This document shows positions 1-9,251 of a stretch of 33,332 nt of DNA, in pieces. Positions within the stretch are counted from its first letter, which is position 1. Each line of letters opens with the position of its first letter. This stretch comes from Candidatus Hydrogenedentota bacterium. GTDB taxonomy: Bacteria > Hydrogenedentota > Hydrogenedentia > Hydrogenedentales > JAGMZX01. The translations under genes were made by a program, and so were the position numbers. The notes beneath the pieces were generated by a model. That model ran no database searches, was not told where the DNA came from, and was given only the letters and a program-made list of their open reading frames with translations. The DNA is taken from the NCBI GenBank assembly GCA_029556545.1, contig JAKQEQ010000080.1, positions 1 through 33,332 of the forward strand, written 5' to 3'.

Positions 1-1012
<1,012 letters not shown>

Positions 1013-1091
1013 ATCGCATCCTTTCAACGGCGCGAGAAGCATTATCGATCCCGCGCCATACGGTCGGGCTTACTTGTCGATCGGTGATGTT

Positions 1092-1120
1092 AGACTGCCA
1101 CACGCGGCTTCCGTGCGCAA
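1092..1120 (-). promoter_or_regulatory. Putative promoter of the propeller-like paralogue 1
   Basis: Reading leftward, TTGCGC (1120-1115) is followed after 17 bases by CAGTCT (1097-1092), which is preceded by TGG as an extended -10. The -10 hexamer itself is weak. The same block is conserved upstream of paralogue 2 at 9128-9156, which supports a regulatory role, though shared descent of the duplicated segment also explains it. Confidence 0.35.
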
Positions 1121-1164
1121 GGCGCTTGGGCGCCATACAATCCAGCGTAGTCCTCGCAGAGGAA

Positions 1165-1197
1165 CAAGGCCGGACTCACGAGGTGAGTCCGACCTTG
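1165..1197 (-). terminator. Hairpin downstream of the Gly-rich protein gene
   Basis: The 15-bp stem CAAGGCCGGACTCAC / GTGAGTCCGACCTTG has one mismatch and a 3-base loop, 33 bases past the stop codon at 1230. The U-tract in the leftward direction is short (TT). The left arm is identical to that of the hairpin at 9190-9222 behind another gene of this island. Confidence 0.6.
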
Positions 1198-1229
1198 TGA
1201 TCGCCATTGTGGCTGATGCCGACAGAACG

Positions 1230-4200
1230 CTACGCCGCCCCAGGGCAGAAACCGTCCTCCGTGCCCTGGTCCGGGCAGGCGTGATAGCCACCCGAGTTAT
1301 AGAACTGGATCACCCGCAGCAGTTCCGTCAATTTGATCCGCCAATCCGGCCCGGCCGGGGCGTAGTCGCTCGCGTGAGGCGCGCAGGTCTGGTCTCCCGG
1401 ACCCGGCGCGTAGCCATCCTCCGTGCCTTCCTCACAGTGGAACCCGTCGGAATTATAGAACTGAATCACCCGCAGCAATTCCGTGAGATTGATCTGGCTG
1501 TCGCCGTTAGAATCCGCGGAATGGCTCAGAATTCTACCGTCATAGTTCTGGTCGGGGCTGTTCTCAGTCAAGTTCGTGTAACTGCGCGATTCCGGTTCAA
1601 ACCCGTAACTCTGGCGAATGGGCGTCACGATCCCGGTCCAATCATAGGGAACCTCCACGCTGTAGAGTCCGTCTGGGCCGGTGACGGGGTCGCCGGGCAG
1701 TCCGGCGAGCGTAACGTCGGCAAGGCCCAGGCCGTTGGCGGTAACGATGCCCGAAACGACGGGATTCACCGCCGCGTAGTCCTGGTCGGCGGCGTCCGCC
1801 GTAAGGTTGGCGTACTCGCGCGACGGCGGGCTAAATGTCGAGCCGGCCAGTGTGGGGGTGACTGTGCCGCTCCAGTTGTAGGGAACCTCCACGCTGTAGA
1901 GTCCGTCTGGGCCGGTGACGGGGTCGCCGGGCAGTCCGGCGAGCGTAACGTCGGCAAGGCCCAGGCCGTTGGCGGTAACGATGCCCGAAACGATGGGATT
2001 CACCGCCGCGTAGTCCTGGTCGGCGGCGTCCGCCGTAAGGTTGGCGTACTCGCGCGACGGCGGGCTAAATGTCGAGCCGGCCAGTGTGGGGGTAACTGTA
2101 CCGCTCCAGTTGTAGGGAACCTCCGCGCTGTAGAGTCCGTCTGGGCCGGTGACGGGATCGCCGGGCAGCCCGGCAAGCGTAACGTCCGCAAGGCCCACGC
2201 CGTTGGCGCTAACGGTGCCCGAGACGACCGGGTTTATCGCGGTATAGTCCTGATCCCTTGTATCCGCACTGAGATTGACGTAGCTGCGTGACGGGGGACT
2301 AAAAGAACTCCCGGTCAGGGTCGGCGTGACCGTGCCGCTCCAATGCAGCGGGAGCACAACGCCGTAGGTCCCGTCCGGACCAGTGACCGGATCTCCCGGC
2401 AGGCCGACAAGCGTGACGCCGGCCAGGCCCGCGCCATTCGCCGTTATCGTCCCGGAAACGACGGGATTGACGACAATGAAATTCGTTTTCGATTCCGTGT
2501 CGGCGCCGGCGACAGTCGTAACCGTCAGTGAGACCGTGAAAAGTCCTGGAGTCTGGTAGATATGTAACGGGTTCTGGTCCGTGCTGTTTGTCGCGTCCCC
2601 GAAATCCCATTCCCACCAGACAATAGTCATTCCGTTGCCGGGATCGGACGTGTCAGTGAACTGCACCGGAAGTGGAGTCGCTCCAACAACCGGACTTGCC
2701 GTGAAACCGGCTGTGGGCAGAAAGAACTCCGTGACGGTGCCGTCCGCCCCGCCGTTGTTTCCGAGCGCGAGGAGAGCGCCGCTGTACAAGGTCTCGATAT
2801 AGCGCGCGCTGATACGCCCGCCGCCACCGCCGAAACCGCCGCATACCGCCGTCCCGCCGTTCGCGGTAATTGCGCCCGCGCCGCTGAAGGTGTAACACGT
2901 CAGGTTTATGCTGCCGCCGGAACCCCCGCCGTGACAGTTGCCCGGGTCCACCCCATCCGCGCTAAGGGAACCATGAACCGCGATTTCACCAGATGCGTCG
3001 ATACGAAGCACACCACCACCACCGCCGCCGGCGCCGGAACCGCCGCCGCTGCCCGGGTCGACCGGCCACTCGGCGGATCCGTAGGTAGAACCGCCGCCGG
3101 AACCGCCGCCCGCGCCGCCGTAGCCGCCGCCGGACTCCCAGCTTGCCGCGGCGCCCGGTCCTGCGCCTGTCGGATGACCGCAACCATCGGCCCGTATCGC
3201 GCCGAGAGGCGCGACGATAAGGGTGCTCGTTTGAATGGTGAAGTTGCCGCGCAGCGTACAGCTGGGTCCTACGGTCAGATTGGCGCACGTGAGATTCGCA
3301 GGCAAGTACGGCAGCGTGCCGCTGTACAGGCTCAAGGACGCGGCGCCGCCGACGGTAATGTCGCCCGCCGCTTCGATGTCCGAACCGTCTTCGTAAGTGG
3401 CCGCCGATCCGTTGGTGATTGTTATGTCGTGATAGGCAAGCAACCCCTCGTCGTTACGTTGGAAGCGCCACGTCGGGCCGGCAAGGAGGTTGACGCCCGG
3501 GCTCCGCCCAAGCGTCTTGAAGTATCCGACCGTTCCCGGTTCGCCCCCGAGGTCTCCGCCCGCGGCGTGAGCGGGCTGCGGACTGTCGCCGCTGACATAA
3601 TAGACGGCGATACGCCCGCCGCCGCCGCCGCCTTGTCCGCATCCGCTCGAGCCGCCATCCGCCGCGAGCATGCCCGCGCCCGCGAACGCGCCCGCGGAAA
3701 TGTTGATCGTGCCGCCCGATCCTGCGCCGTTGCAGGCGTCGGCCCCATTGGCCGTCACTGTGCCGGCCACATCCAGGGTTCCCTCGACGGATAGGAATAT
3801 GGCGCCGCCTCCCGCTCCCTCGCCGCCGCCGCTGCCCAAGTCCGCGGGCAGGACCGCGGAGCCATACGGGTCAGGACCGCTGCCGCCGCGCCCGCCGTAG
3901 CTGCCTCCGCGATACCATTCGTCACCCGCTCCGGCACCCGACTGCGCGGGATGCCCGATCCCGTCCGCATGAATGCCGGCGTTCTGCGCAATGGTAACGT
4001 AGCCGGATGCATCCACAGTGATATTACCTTCAATGCTACTCGTGTCCAACAGGTCGAGATTGGCGACGTTCAGAGTCAGAGGCGCGAAAGGCAGCGTGCG
4101 GTCATATGCCGTCAGAATCGAGTCCCCTTCCATCGTAAAGTTCTCTGCGGCGACGGTCAGGGCCGGGGCGTAGGCCGCCACACAGTCAGACAGGAGCACA

Positions 4201-5774
4201 TTGCGATAGGTCACGGGATCGCCTGCCTCAAATCGCCATGTCCCTGTGGAGTACAGATCAGTGCTGCCTGGATTGGTGGTGTCGAAGAATGCGACCGTGC
4301 CGGGCGCTCCCGGTGTCCCGCCGCTTCCGCCGTCAACGTGGGTCGTGCCTAAGAATACGTGTGGGAGATGGGCGCAGTAAACGGCAATGCGTCCACCGCC
4401 GCCGCCGCCTTGACCGCATATGCTGTCGCCGCCGTACGCGTCTACGGCGCCGGAGCCGCCGAGCGCGCCCGTAGTGATATAGATGCTACCGCCCGACCCC
4501 GCGCCATTACACGCATCGTCCCCGTTGGCCGCGACTTGGCCGTCCAACGTCAGATTGCCCGCTACGTTCAACCGAATCGCGCCGCCGGCGGGGGACTCGC
4601 CGCCGCCGCTGCCGAAGTCGGTGGGGTGCGCCGCGGAACCGTACGTCGCAGGGCCACCGCCCCCGACGCCGCCGTAGCTGCCGCCCTGCCACCAATCCGC
4701 GCCCGCGCCGGGGCCGGCATTGGACGGATTGCCGGCGCCGGATGCCGTCAACGTACTGCCGGGTGCGATAGTGACGTCGCCTGTGGCGTGCAGCGTGATA
4801 TTGCCTTGTATCCACGAATTTCCGGCCACGTTCAGGGTGGCGACATTTAGATTGAGAGCGGGAAATGGGAAAGTGCGGCCATACAGGTCAAGACTGGACA
4901 TGTTCCCCAGAGAGAACTGCGCTGCTGAGATGTTTGTCAGCGCGGCCTCATAGGTGGCTGCGGTTCCGTCGAGGAAGATCGCGCCGTATTGCGTCGGGTC
5001 GCCCGCCTGGAAGCGCCATGCATGGCCGGCGTGCAGGACAAGACTGGCGGGGCTGCTTCTATCAAGAAAGGCGACGGTTCCCGCTTCTCCGGGCGGACCG
5101 CCGGTTCCGCCGTACGCCGATGCCGCGCCAATAAACGAACTTGCCTCATAGTATACCGCTACGCGCCCGCCGCCGCCGCCCCCGTTGCCGCAAGTACTGT
5201 TGCCGCCGTCCGCAGTGAACGCGCCGATGCCTTCGAGTTCGACGGTCGCGAGGTAGACTGTTCCTCCGGCGCCTGCGCCATTGCAGGTGCTGATGCCGTT
5301 TGCGCTGATTGTGCCATCGATGATGGCGGTGTCGCCCACTTCGATCCGAATGGCCCCGCCCCCCGCGGACTCTCCACCGCCGCTTCCCTTGTTCACCGGT
5401 TCAACGGCGGACCCGTAAATCGCCGGTCCGCCGCCGCCCGCGCCGCCGTAACTTCCACCTTGCCACCACTCGGCGCCGGCGCCCGGCCCCTGCTGCGCCG
5501 GGAATCCAGTTCCATCGGCGGAGATGGCGGCGCCCTCTCCGACCTCGAATTCGCCGATGACGACAAGCGTCATCGACCCGAGCAGGGTCAACGTGGCGTT
5601 GTTATCTACCTTGACATTGTCGAATTCCAGGACGAGGTCCGGCCCTAGGATGGTATCGGTCGTTACGAGGAGGTCCGCGCCTCGCACCGGGGTCGGCCAT
5701 GCGGCCAACAGGATGCCGGCAAGGAAATGGAAAGAAACAAACACTTTGGAGTCAACATGCTTGCTGTTCTTCAT
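1230..5774 (-). CDS. Giant secreted Gly-rich / PKD / 78-aa-repeat protein with dockerin-like tail
   Basis: I choose the ATG at 5774 (TTGGAG upstream), giving 1514 aa. An in-frame start at 5810 lacks this support. A signal peptide ends near PVRGA-DLLV. Residues about 30-1010 hold four modules of about 257 aa. Each has hydrophobic strands, then Gly-rich segments such as GGSYGGAGGGGP, GSGGGESAGGGAI and GQGGGGGGRIAVY, then a WRFQAGDP-type strand. This layout suggests a long beta-structured stalk. A PKD domain (WWEWDFGD, HIYQTPGLFTVSLTV) lies around 1025-1108. Four 78-aa repeats (VTLAGLPGDPVTGPDG, SFSPPSR, DQDY) follow to about 1420. The last about 85 aa are a paired dockerin-like module whose first half has an EF-hand-like loop, DSNGDSQINLTE. 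No Gly-Glu linker is present, unlike its neighbours. No catalytic motif is visible, so adhesion or structural surface display is inferred. Confidence 0.9.
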   Translation of the reverse strand: MKNSKHVDSKVFVSFHFLAGILLAAWPTPVRGADLLVTTDTILGPDLVLEFDNVKVDNNATLTLLGSMTLVVIGEFEVGEGAAISADGTGFPAQQGPGAGAEWWQGGSYGGAGGGGPAIYGSAVEPVNKGSGGGESAGGGAIRIEVGDTAIIDGTISANGISTCNGAGAGGTVYLATVELEGIGAFTADGGNSTCGNGGGGGGRVAVYYEASSFIGAASAYGGTGGPPGEAGTVAFLDRSSPASLVLHAGHAWRFQAGDPTQYGAIFLDGTAATYEAALTNISAAQFSLGNMSSLDLYGRTFPFPALNLNVATLNVAGNSWIQGNITLHATGDVTIAPGSTLTASGAGNPSNAGPGAGADWWQGGSYGGVGGGGPATYGSAAHPTDFGSGGGESPAGGAIRLNVAGNLTLDGQVAANGDDACNGAGSGGSIYITTGALGGSGAVDAYGGDSICGQGGGGGGRIAVYCAHLPHVFLGTTHVDGGSGGTPGAPGTVAFFDTTNPGSTDLYSTGTWRFEAGDPVTYRNVLLSDCVAAYAPALTVAAENFTMEGDSILTAYDRTLPFAPLTLNVANLDLLDTSSIEGNITVDASGYVTIAQNAGIHADGIGHPAQSGAGAGDEWYRGGSYGGRGGSGPDPYGSAVLPADLGSGGGEGAGGGAIFLSVEGTLDVAGTVTANGADACNGAGSGGTINISAGAFAGAGMLAADGGSSGCGQGGGGGGRIAVYYVSGDSPQPAHAAGGDLGGEPGTVGYFKTLGRSPGVNLLAGPTWRFQRNDEGLLAYHDITITNGSAATYEDGSDIEAAGDITVGGAASLSLYSGTLPYLPANLTCANLTVGPSCTLRGNFTIQTSTLIVAPLGAIRADGCGHPTGAGPGAAASWESGGGYGGAGGGSGGGSTYGSAEWPVDPGSGGGSGAGGGGGGVLRIDASGEIAVHGSLSADGVDPGNCHGGGSGGSINLTCYTFSGAGAITANGGTAVCGGFGGGGGRISARYIETLYSGALLALGNNGGADGTVTEFFLPTAGFTASPVVGATPLPVQFTDTSDPGNGMTIVWWEWDFGDATNSTDQNPLHIYQTPGLFTVSLTVTTVAGADTESKTNFIVVNPVVSGTITANGAGLAGVTLVGLPGDPVTGPDGTYGVVLPLHWSGTVTPTLTGSSFSPPSRSYVNLSADTRDQDYTAINPVVSGTVSANGVGLADVTLAGLPGDPVTGPDGLYSAEVPYNWSGTVTPTLAGSTFSPPSREYANLTADAADQDYAAVNPIVSGIVTANGLGLADVTLAGLPGDPVTGPDGLYSVEVPYNWSGTVTPTLAGSTFSPPSREYANLTADAADQDYAAVNPVVSGIVTANGLGLADVTLAGLPGDPVTGPDGLYSVEVPYDWTGIVTPIRQSYGFEPESRSYTNLTENSPDQNYDGRILSHSADSNGDSQINLTELLRVIQFYNSDGFHCEEGTEDGYAPGPGDQTCAPHASDYAPAGPDWRIKLTELLRVIQFYNSGGYHACPDQGTEDGFCPGAA
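1545..2468 (-). repeat. Four tandem 234-bp coding repeats
   Basis: The block starting AGGGAACCTCC recurs at 1646, 1880 and 2114, exactly 234 bases apart. The two central units are almost identical in DNA. The outermost copies are more diverged, and the fourth (protein C-terminal) copy ends with a different strand pattern (YGFEPESRSYTNL). Each unit encodes one 78-aa domain, probably a small beta-sandwich of the carboxypeptidase-regulatory type. Confidence 0.9.
2740..5690 (-). repeat. Four Gly-rich modules of about 770-785 bp
   Basis: The marker GGSYGG/GGGYGG is encoded near 5460, 4690, 3915 and 3130, giving a period of about 770-785 bases. The units are diverged in DNA but keep the same order of Gly-rich blocks and paired Cys (CNGAG...CGNG/CGQG). 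The duplication is therefore older than that of the 234-bp units. Confidence 0.8.
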
Positions 5775-5810
5775 GATACGAATCTCCAAGAGAAGGCGGA
5801 AGCGCGACAC

Positions 5811-6349
5811 AATCTCTGTGTACTCTATTTCTGTCTGCGCAGGCTTCGCGGTACTTTACTGACTTTCATTCTCCGCATTACAGGGCCGTGGACGGAGCCG
5901 GTCTAATGAGTAACCGTCAGGAAGGAAACGACAAAGAGGTGTCAGCCCCCTCGAAGAACCCCCACCCCGCGGCCCATGCTATCCGCCTGCAAGCACGCTC
6001 CACATCCGGAAAGAGAGTAGACGACCTTCACCGGAGCGGTTCCTCGGAGAGGGGGCATCAATAGCATCTTGTATTCTGCCCGAAATGTGTCCCTTGAGGT
6101 CAGTGCGCCCGTCCTTCGCCATCGGCAAGACCTCACACATGGTAAGCATAACCCGAGGCTCCAAAATGAACTTGGCCGCCACTGTCACAGCCAGACTCGG
6201 CTTGATCTTACTCTGACGCTTCAAGGCGCGCAAGCAAGATCAATCCTCGTCAGAGACCCGTCCCCGCAATGCCTCGATCGTGTATCCCTCGGAATCCGAA
6301 GTCATACCGTCGACAAGAACTGCGAATGAGGTAATCTTGCCTCCCGCCA
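5811..6349. other. Intergenic stretch without a supported gene
   Basis: About 540 bases lie between the Gly-rich protein gene and the end of the 899-aa gene. They are visibly less GC-rich than the flanks. Short open frames exist on the minus strand (6233-5979 and the 37 codons ending at 6240), but none has a clear ribosome site or a family I recognise. An inverted repeat TTGATCTT (6202-6209) / AAGATCAA (6236-6243) encloses a smaller GCTT/AAGC stem and could end leftward transcription, but no U-tract follows. The part nearest 5810 should contain the promoter of the Gly-rich protein gene. I see no convincing -35/-10 pair. Confidence 0.5.
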
Positions 6350-9049
6350 TCATCCGCTTCCGGGGCAGAAGCCGTCCTCCGTGCCTTCCGCCGGGCAGTA
6401 GTGATAGCCGCCGGAGTTGTAGAACTGGATTAGGCGCAGCAACTCGGTAAGAACGATCTGCCAGTCCGGCCCACTCGGCGCGTAGTCGCTGTCGTGCGGA
6501 CAACAGGTCTGGTCCGCGCCCGTGCCGGGCACGAACCCGTCCTCCGTGTCGCCGGGGTCTGCCGCGCAATGAAACCCGCCGGAGTTGTAGAACTGGATCA
6601 CCCGCAGCAACTCGGACAGGCCGATCAGGTTGTTCCGGTCCTGGTCCGCCGTGTGATATTCGCTCGCGCAGGGGTCGCCCTCACCCTCCCCCTCACCCTC
6701 GCCTTCACCCTCGCCTTCGCCCTCGCCCTCGCCCTCGCCTTCGCCCTCGCCTTCACCTTCACCCTCGCCTTCACCTTCACCCTCGCCTTCACCCTCGCCT
6801 TCACCCTCGCCTTCACCCTCGCCTTCTGCGCCGCCGGCGTCGCGCACCAGCCGCACATAGTTGTATATGCGAATAGCGTCGCCCTGCGGACCACGACCCG
6901 TTGGGTAATCGGCGGGATCGCCCGCTTTGGGGTCGCTACGCTGGCAACCGGCACCGTGGATGTCGGTCCACGTGCCGTTCATGTACCCGAGCGCACGGCC
7001 AAAGGCGACGTAATTCGCCTCATTGCCGACGATGGTTCCCTCGAGAGATTCGGCGGCGTGCGTGGTTCCCGTCCAGTAGAATGGATAGTCGGCCTGGCCT
7101 GCTTCGTTGGTGATTTGCGTGCAGGTAAAGAGCGGGTCAATGGCCGCCGAAGCGGTGGTATTGGGCGACCGGGTGTAATCCACGATGCTCTGAAGCTCCT
7201 TGGCGTTCGGAAGGCGCCAATCGTCATAGCCCAGGTAGTTCTGGGAGTTCTTCGTGTGCACCCACGCCAGCGCGCTCTCCCAGTTCATGCCGGAGCCGCA
7301 GTCCGCTTGTGTCCATATTAGGCCGGCGGCAAGGTCGGTCACGGTGCCGTCGCCGTTGACGACGAACTGGTTGACGCCGTAGCTGGTGTTGCCGCGGACG
7401 CACAGCACGTGATACGGCTTTCCGGTGGCTGCCGAGACGGGATAGCCCTTGATGCGGCCGTCGGCGAAGTTCACGCCGAACATCTGCTCGGTGGCGGCGA
7501 CATACAACGTGGAGGTGACCCATTGCGAGTCGATGATCCGCTCTGTTATGGGGGTTCCGCCAAGGCCGGTTCCGGCGGACTCGCCGATAAAGCCGTAAGC
7601 GAATCCGAAGACGTCCGTGTCGATGAACGGCGTCGTGCCTTCGGTCGCTGTGGGATCGAGGTCAACGCCGCTGTGGTCAATAAGCGAGTAGAGTTCCTTG
7701 ACGGTGGGCAGGCGCCAATCGTTGTAGCCGCCATAGGCGGCGGCGTTGAGCGTGGCCGGAAAAAGCACGGCGTTCTGATACGTCAGTTTGTCGTCGTGCG
7801 TGAGCGAGCCGTCGAAATTCGTGTCCGGACTTTGCATCCAGGTCAGCCCGGTGTTGTTGTCATAGACGGTCAGCCCGTCACCGCTGAGCGTGTAGCTGGG
7901 CTGGTTGCCGGCGAATTGGGCGTCCTGCCCAGAAAAGGGCTGCCCCGAGATCGGGCACGCGATTGCCGCTGACGTGTCGTAGCAATCCGTCTGGTTCGTA
8001 TCCACCACCGTGTAGCCGATCGCTTCGCCCTCGCCTTCACCTTCGCCTTCACTTTCTCCTTCGCCTTCACCTTCGCCTTCGCCTTCGTCCTCACCTTCGC
8101 CTTCGCCAGCCGGTATGCGCTCGAAAAAATGGACCGGCTGTATGCTGTATGTGTTCGCTTCGCTTGCCGTGTAGTAGCCTATGTCATCGGCGGCGAAGGC
8201 CACGGCTTCGCCCTGGATTTCGAATACCAACGGCACGGGACAAGATGAGCGAAACAACGCTTCGTGAAGCATCTCGCCGGGAAGTCGCTTCCACAGATGC
8301 GCCATGTAGTAGGTGCGAATCAGGATTTCGTCGCCCGCCGGCGAGACGTCCCCCGCCGTGATCATTCCAGGCAGCCCCGTGCCGAAGGACAAAGTCCCGA
8401 TCTCCTCCAATACGGCCTCGATGCCGGGAGTGTGCGGCGCGGCCTTCCGGAAGATATGACACAGGCCGCCCTCCACCTGCGGGCTGGAGCTGTCCTTGGT
8501 TATCAGGTAGATATCGCCGAGAATCGGGTCAACCAACAGGGTCCCGCAGTCATAGACCACGGTCGGCGCGAACGGATACACCAATGGAAACGCTTCGACG
8601 CCTTCCACGAGGACGTCTTGGGGCGTCTGCAGCGGGTCGACTTCCGGTTCCGCTATGCGGTAGATGACCAGGCAGGTTCTGTAGAGGCCGTTATTGCCGA
8701 AATCGCCGACGTAGGTGTAGTCGCGTTGCGCGTCCGGGCCAGGTCCGAAGGCCATGTCCTCCCAATCCACCGCGCCCGCCCCGTCCAGCAGATATACGCC
8801 CAAGTGCTCTCCTGTGTGCGAAAGCGCGTACAGGCGCGGCGCATCGCCGCTGTCATTGTGCGTCCAGAAGACTCCCGGGTGTTGTCGGCTGTCCAGCAGC
8901 CCCCAGATTTCGGTCAAGGCCGGCGATTGGGGCGTGCAGTAATACACGCCGTCCTGAAACTGAGGGCATGCATAGGCTGCCAGGCACAACAACATCGCCG
9001 ACGCCACGAGGGCGCATGAGAACAAGAGACTGGTGCGCGAAGTTCTCAC
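6350..9049 (-). CDS. Secreted propeller-like / double DUF1566 protein with Gly-Glu linkers and dockerin-like tail
   Basis: The GTG start at 9049 follows GAAAGGT, and the product is 899 aa. A signal peptide (SLLFSCALVASAMLLCLAAYA) precedes a propeller-like domain to about residue 312 (WTHNDSGDAPRLYALS, VDWEDMAFGPG, YVGDFGNNGLYR). A first Gly-Glu linker covers about 312-343. Two DUF1566/Lcl_C domains (PF07603 family) follow. Each has the hallmark NDWRLPTVKEL or DDWRLPNAKEL and a closing V(L)CVRG or YVRLVRD strand, spanning about 350-550 and 555-735. A second, longer Gly-Glu linker covers about 739-790. The last about 108 aa are the paired dockerin-like module with CCPHDSDY and FCPG cysteines. 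DUF1566 domains are known mostly from secreted or surface proteins, some resembling C-type-lectin folds. Ligand binding at the cell surface is therefore an inference. Confidence 0.92.
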   Translation of the reverse strand: MRTSRTSLLFSCALVASAMLLCLAAYACPQFQDGVYYCTPQSPALTEIWGLLDSRQHPGVFWTHNDSGDAPRLYALSHTGEHLGVYLLDGAGAVDWEDMAFGPGPDAQRDYTYVGDFGNNGLYRTCLVIYRIAEPEVDPLQTPQDVLVEGVEAFPLVYPFAPTVVYDCGTLLVDPILGDIYLITKDSSSPQVEGGLCHIFRKAAPHTPGIEAVLEEIGTLSFGTGLPGMITAGDVSPAGDEILIRTYYMAHLWKRLPGEMLHEALFRSSCPVPLVFEIQGEAVAFAADDIGYYTASEANTYSIQPVHFFERIPAGEGEGEDEGEGEGEGEGESEGEGEGEGEAIGYTVVDTNQTDCYDTSAAIACPISGQPFSGQDAQFAGNQPSYTLSGDGLTVYDNNTGLTWMQSPDTNFDGSLTHDDKLTYQNAVLFPATLNAAAYGGYNDWRLPTVKELYSLIDHSGVDLDPTATEGTTPFIDTDVFGFAYGFIGESAGTGLGGTPITERIIDSQWVTSTLYVAATEQMFGVNFADGRIKGYPVSAATGKPYHVLCVRGNTSYGVNQFVVNGDGTVTDLAAGLIWTQADCGSGMNWESALAWVHTKNSQNYLGYDDWRLPNAKELQSIVDYTRSPNTTASAAIDPLFTCTQITNEAGQADYPFYWTGTTHAAESLEGTIVGNEANYVAFGRALGYMNGTWTDIHGAGCQRSDPKAGDPADYPTGRGPQGDAIRIYNYVRLVRDAGGAEGEGEGEGEGEGEGEGEGEGEGEGEGEGEGEGEGEGEGEGEGEGEGEGEGDPCASEYHTADQDRNNLIGLSELLRVIQFYNSGGFHCAADPGDTEDGFVPGTGADQTCCPHDSDYAPSGPDWQIVLTELLRLIQFYNSGGYHYCPAEGTEDGFCPGSG
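6675..6826 (-). repeat. Gly-Glu coding hexamer tract, long linker
   Basis: About 152 bases of imperfect CCCTCG/CCTTCA/CCTTCG hexamers encode about 25 Gly-Glu dipeptides before the C-terminal module. Third-position variation shows it is older than the pure tract at base 1. Confidence 0.9.
8023..8107 (-). repeat. Gly-Glu coding hexamer tract, internal linker
   Basis: Hexamers encode about 14 Gly-Glu units with one Asp and one Ser interruption, between the propeller-like domain and the first DUF1566 domain. Its right end forms the edge of the duplicated segment shared with bases 1-1197. Confidence 0.9.
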
Positions 9050-9127
9050 GACTTACCTTTCAACCACAGGCGGTGTGCGGTCGGGCGTGTGTTTCCCCGT
9101 CCGGTCCCGCCATTGCACGGTAACCTC

Positions 9128-9156
9128 AGACTGCCACAAGCGACTCCCGTACGCAA
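9128..9156 (-). promoter_or_regulatory. Putative promoter of the 899-aa protein gene
   Basis: TTGCGT (9156-9151), a 17-base spacer, then CAGTCT (9133-9128) preceded by TGG, matching the block at 1092-1120. The -10 is weak, so this rests mainly on conservation. Confidence 0.35.
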
Positions 9157-9189
9157 GGCGCGCGCGGCTGCATTGACTCGAACGCGAAA

Positions 9190-9222
9190 CAAGGCCGGAC
9201 TCACGCCACGAATCCGGCCTTG
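9190..9222 (-). terminator. Hairpin downstream of the 1709-aa protein gene
   Basis: A perfect 10-bp stem CAAGGCCGGA / TCCGGCCTTG, extendable past one mismatch, lies 30 bases after the stop at 9252 and is followed leftward by TTT. It is homologous to the hairpin at 1165-1197. Confidence 0.65.
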
Positions 9223-9251
9223 TCGTCTCCCTCTTCAGGGTTGCTGGACTC

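Larger units (their letters stand above)
8023..9222. repeat. Segmental duplication, copy 2 (copy 1 at 1-1197)
   Basis: The Gly-Glu tract, propeller-domain coding sequence, signal peptide, 5' leader, conserved promoter-like block and upstream hairpin all match bases 1-1197 in the same order and orientation. Coding DNA is highly similar. The signal-peptide and leader portions have diverged most. Confidence 0.85.

Noticed and set aside
1074-5648. Long plus-strand open frames across the Gly-rich gene
   Set aside because: Low-complexity Arg/Ala/Gly-rich translations that mirror the repeats of the minus-strand gene and carry no motifs.
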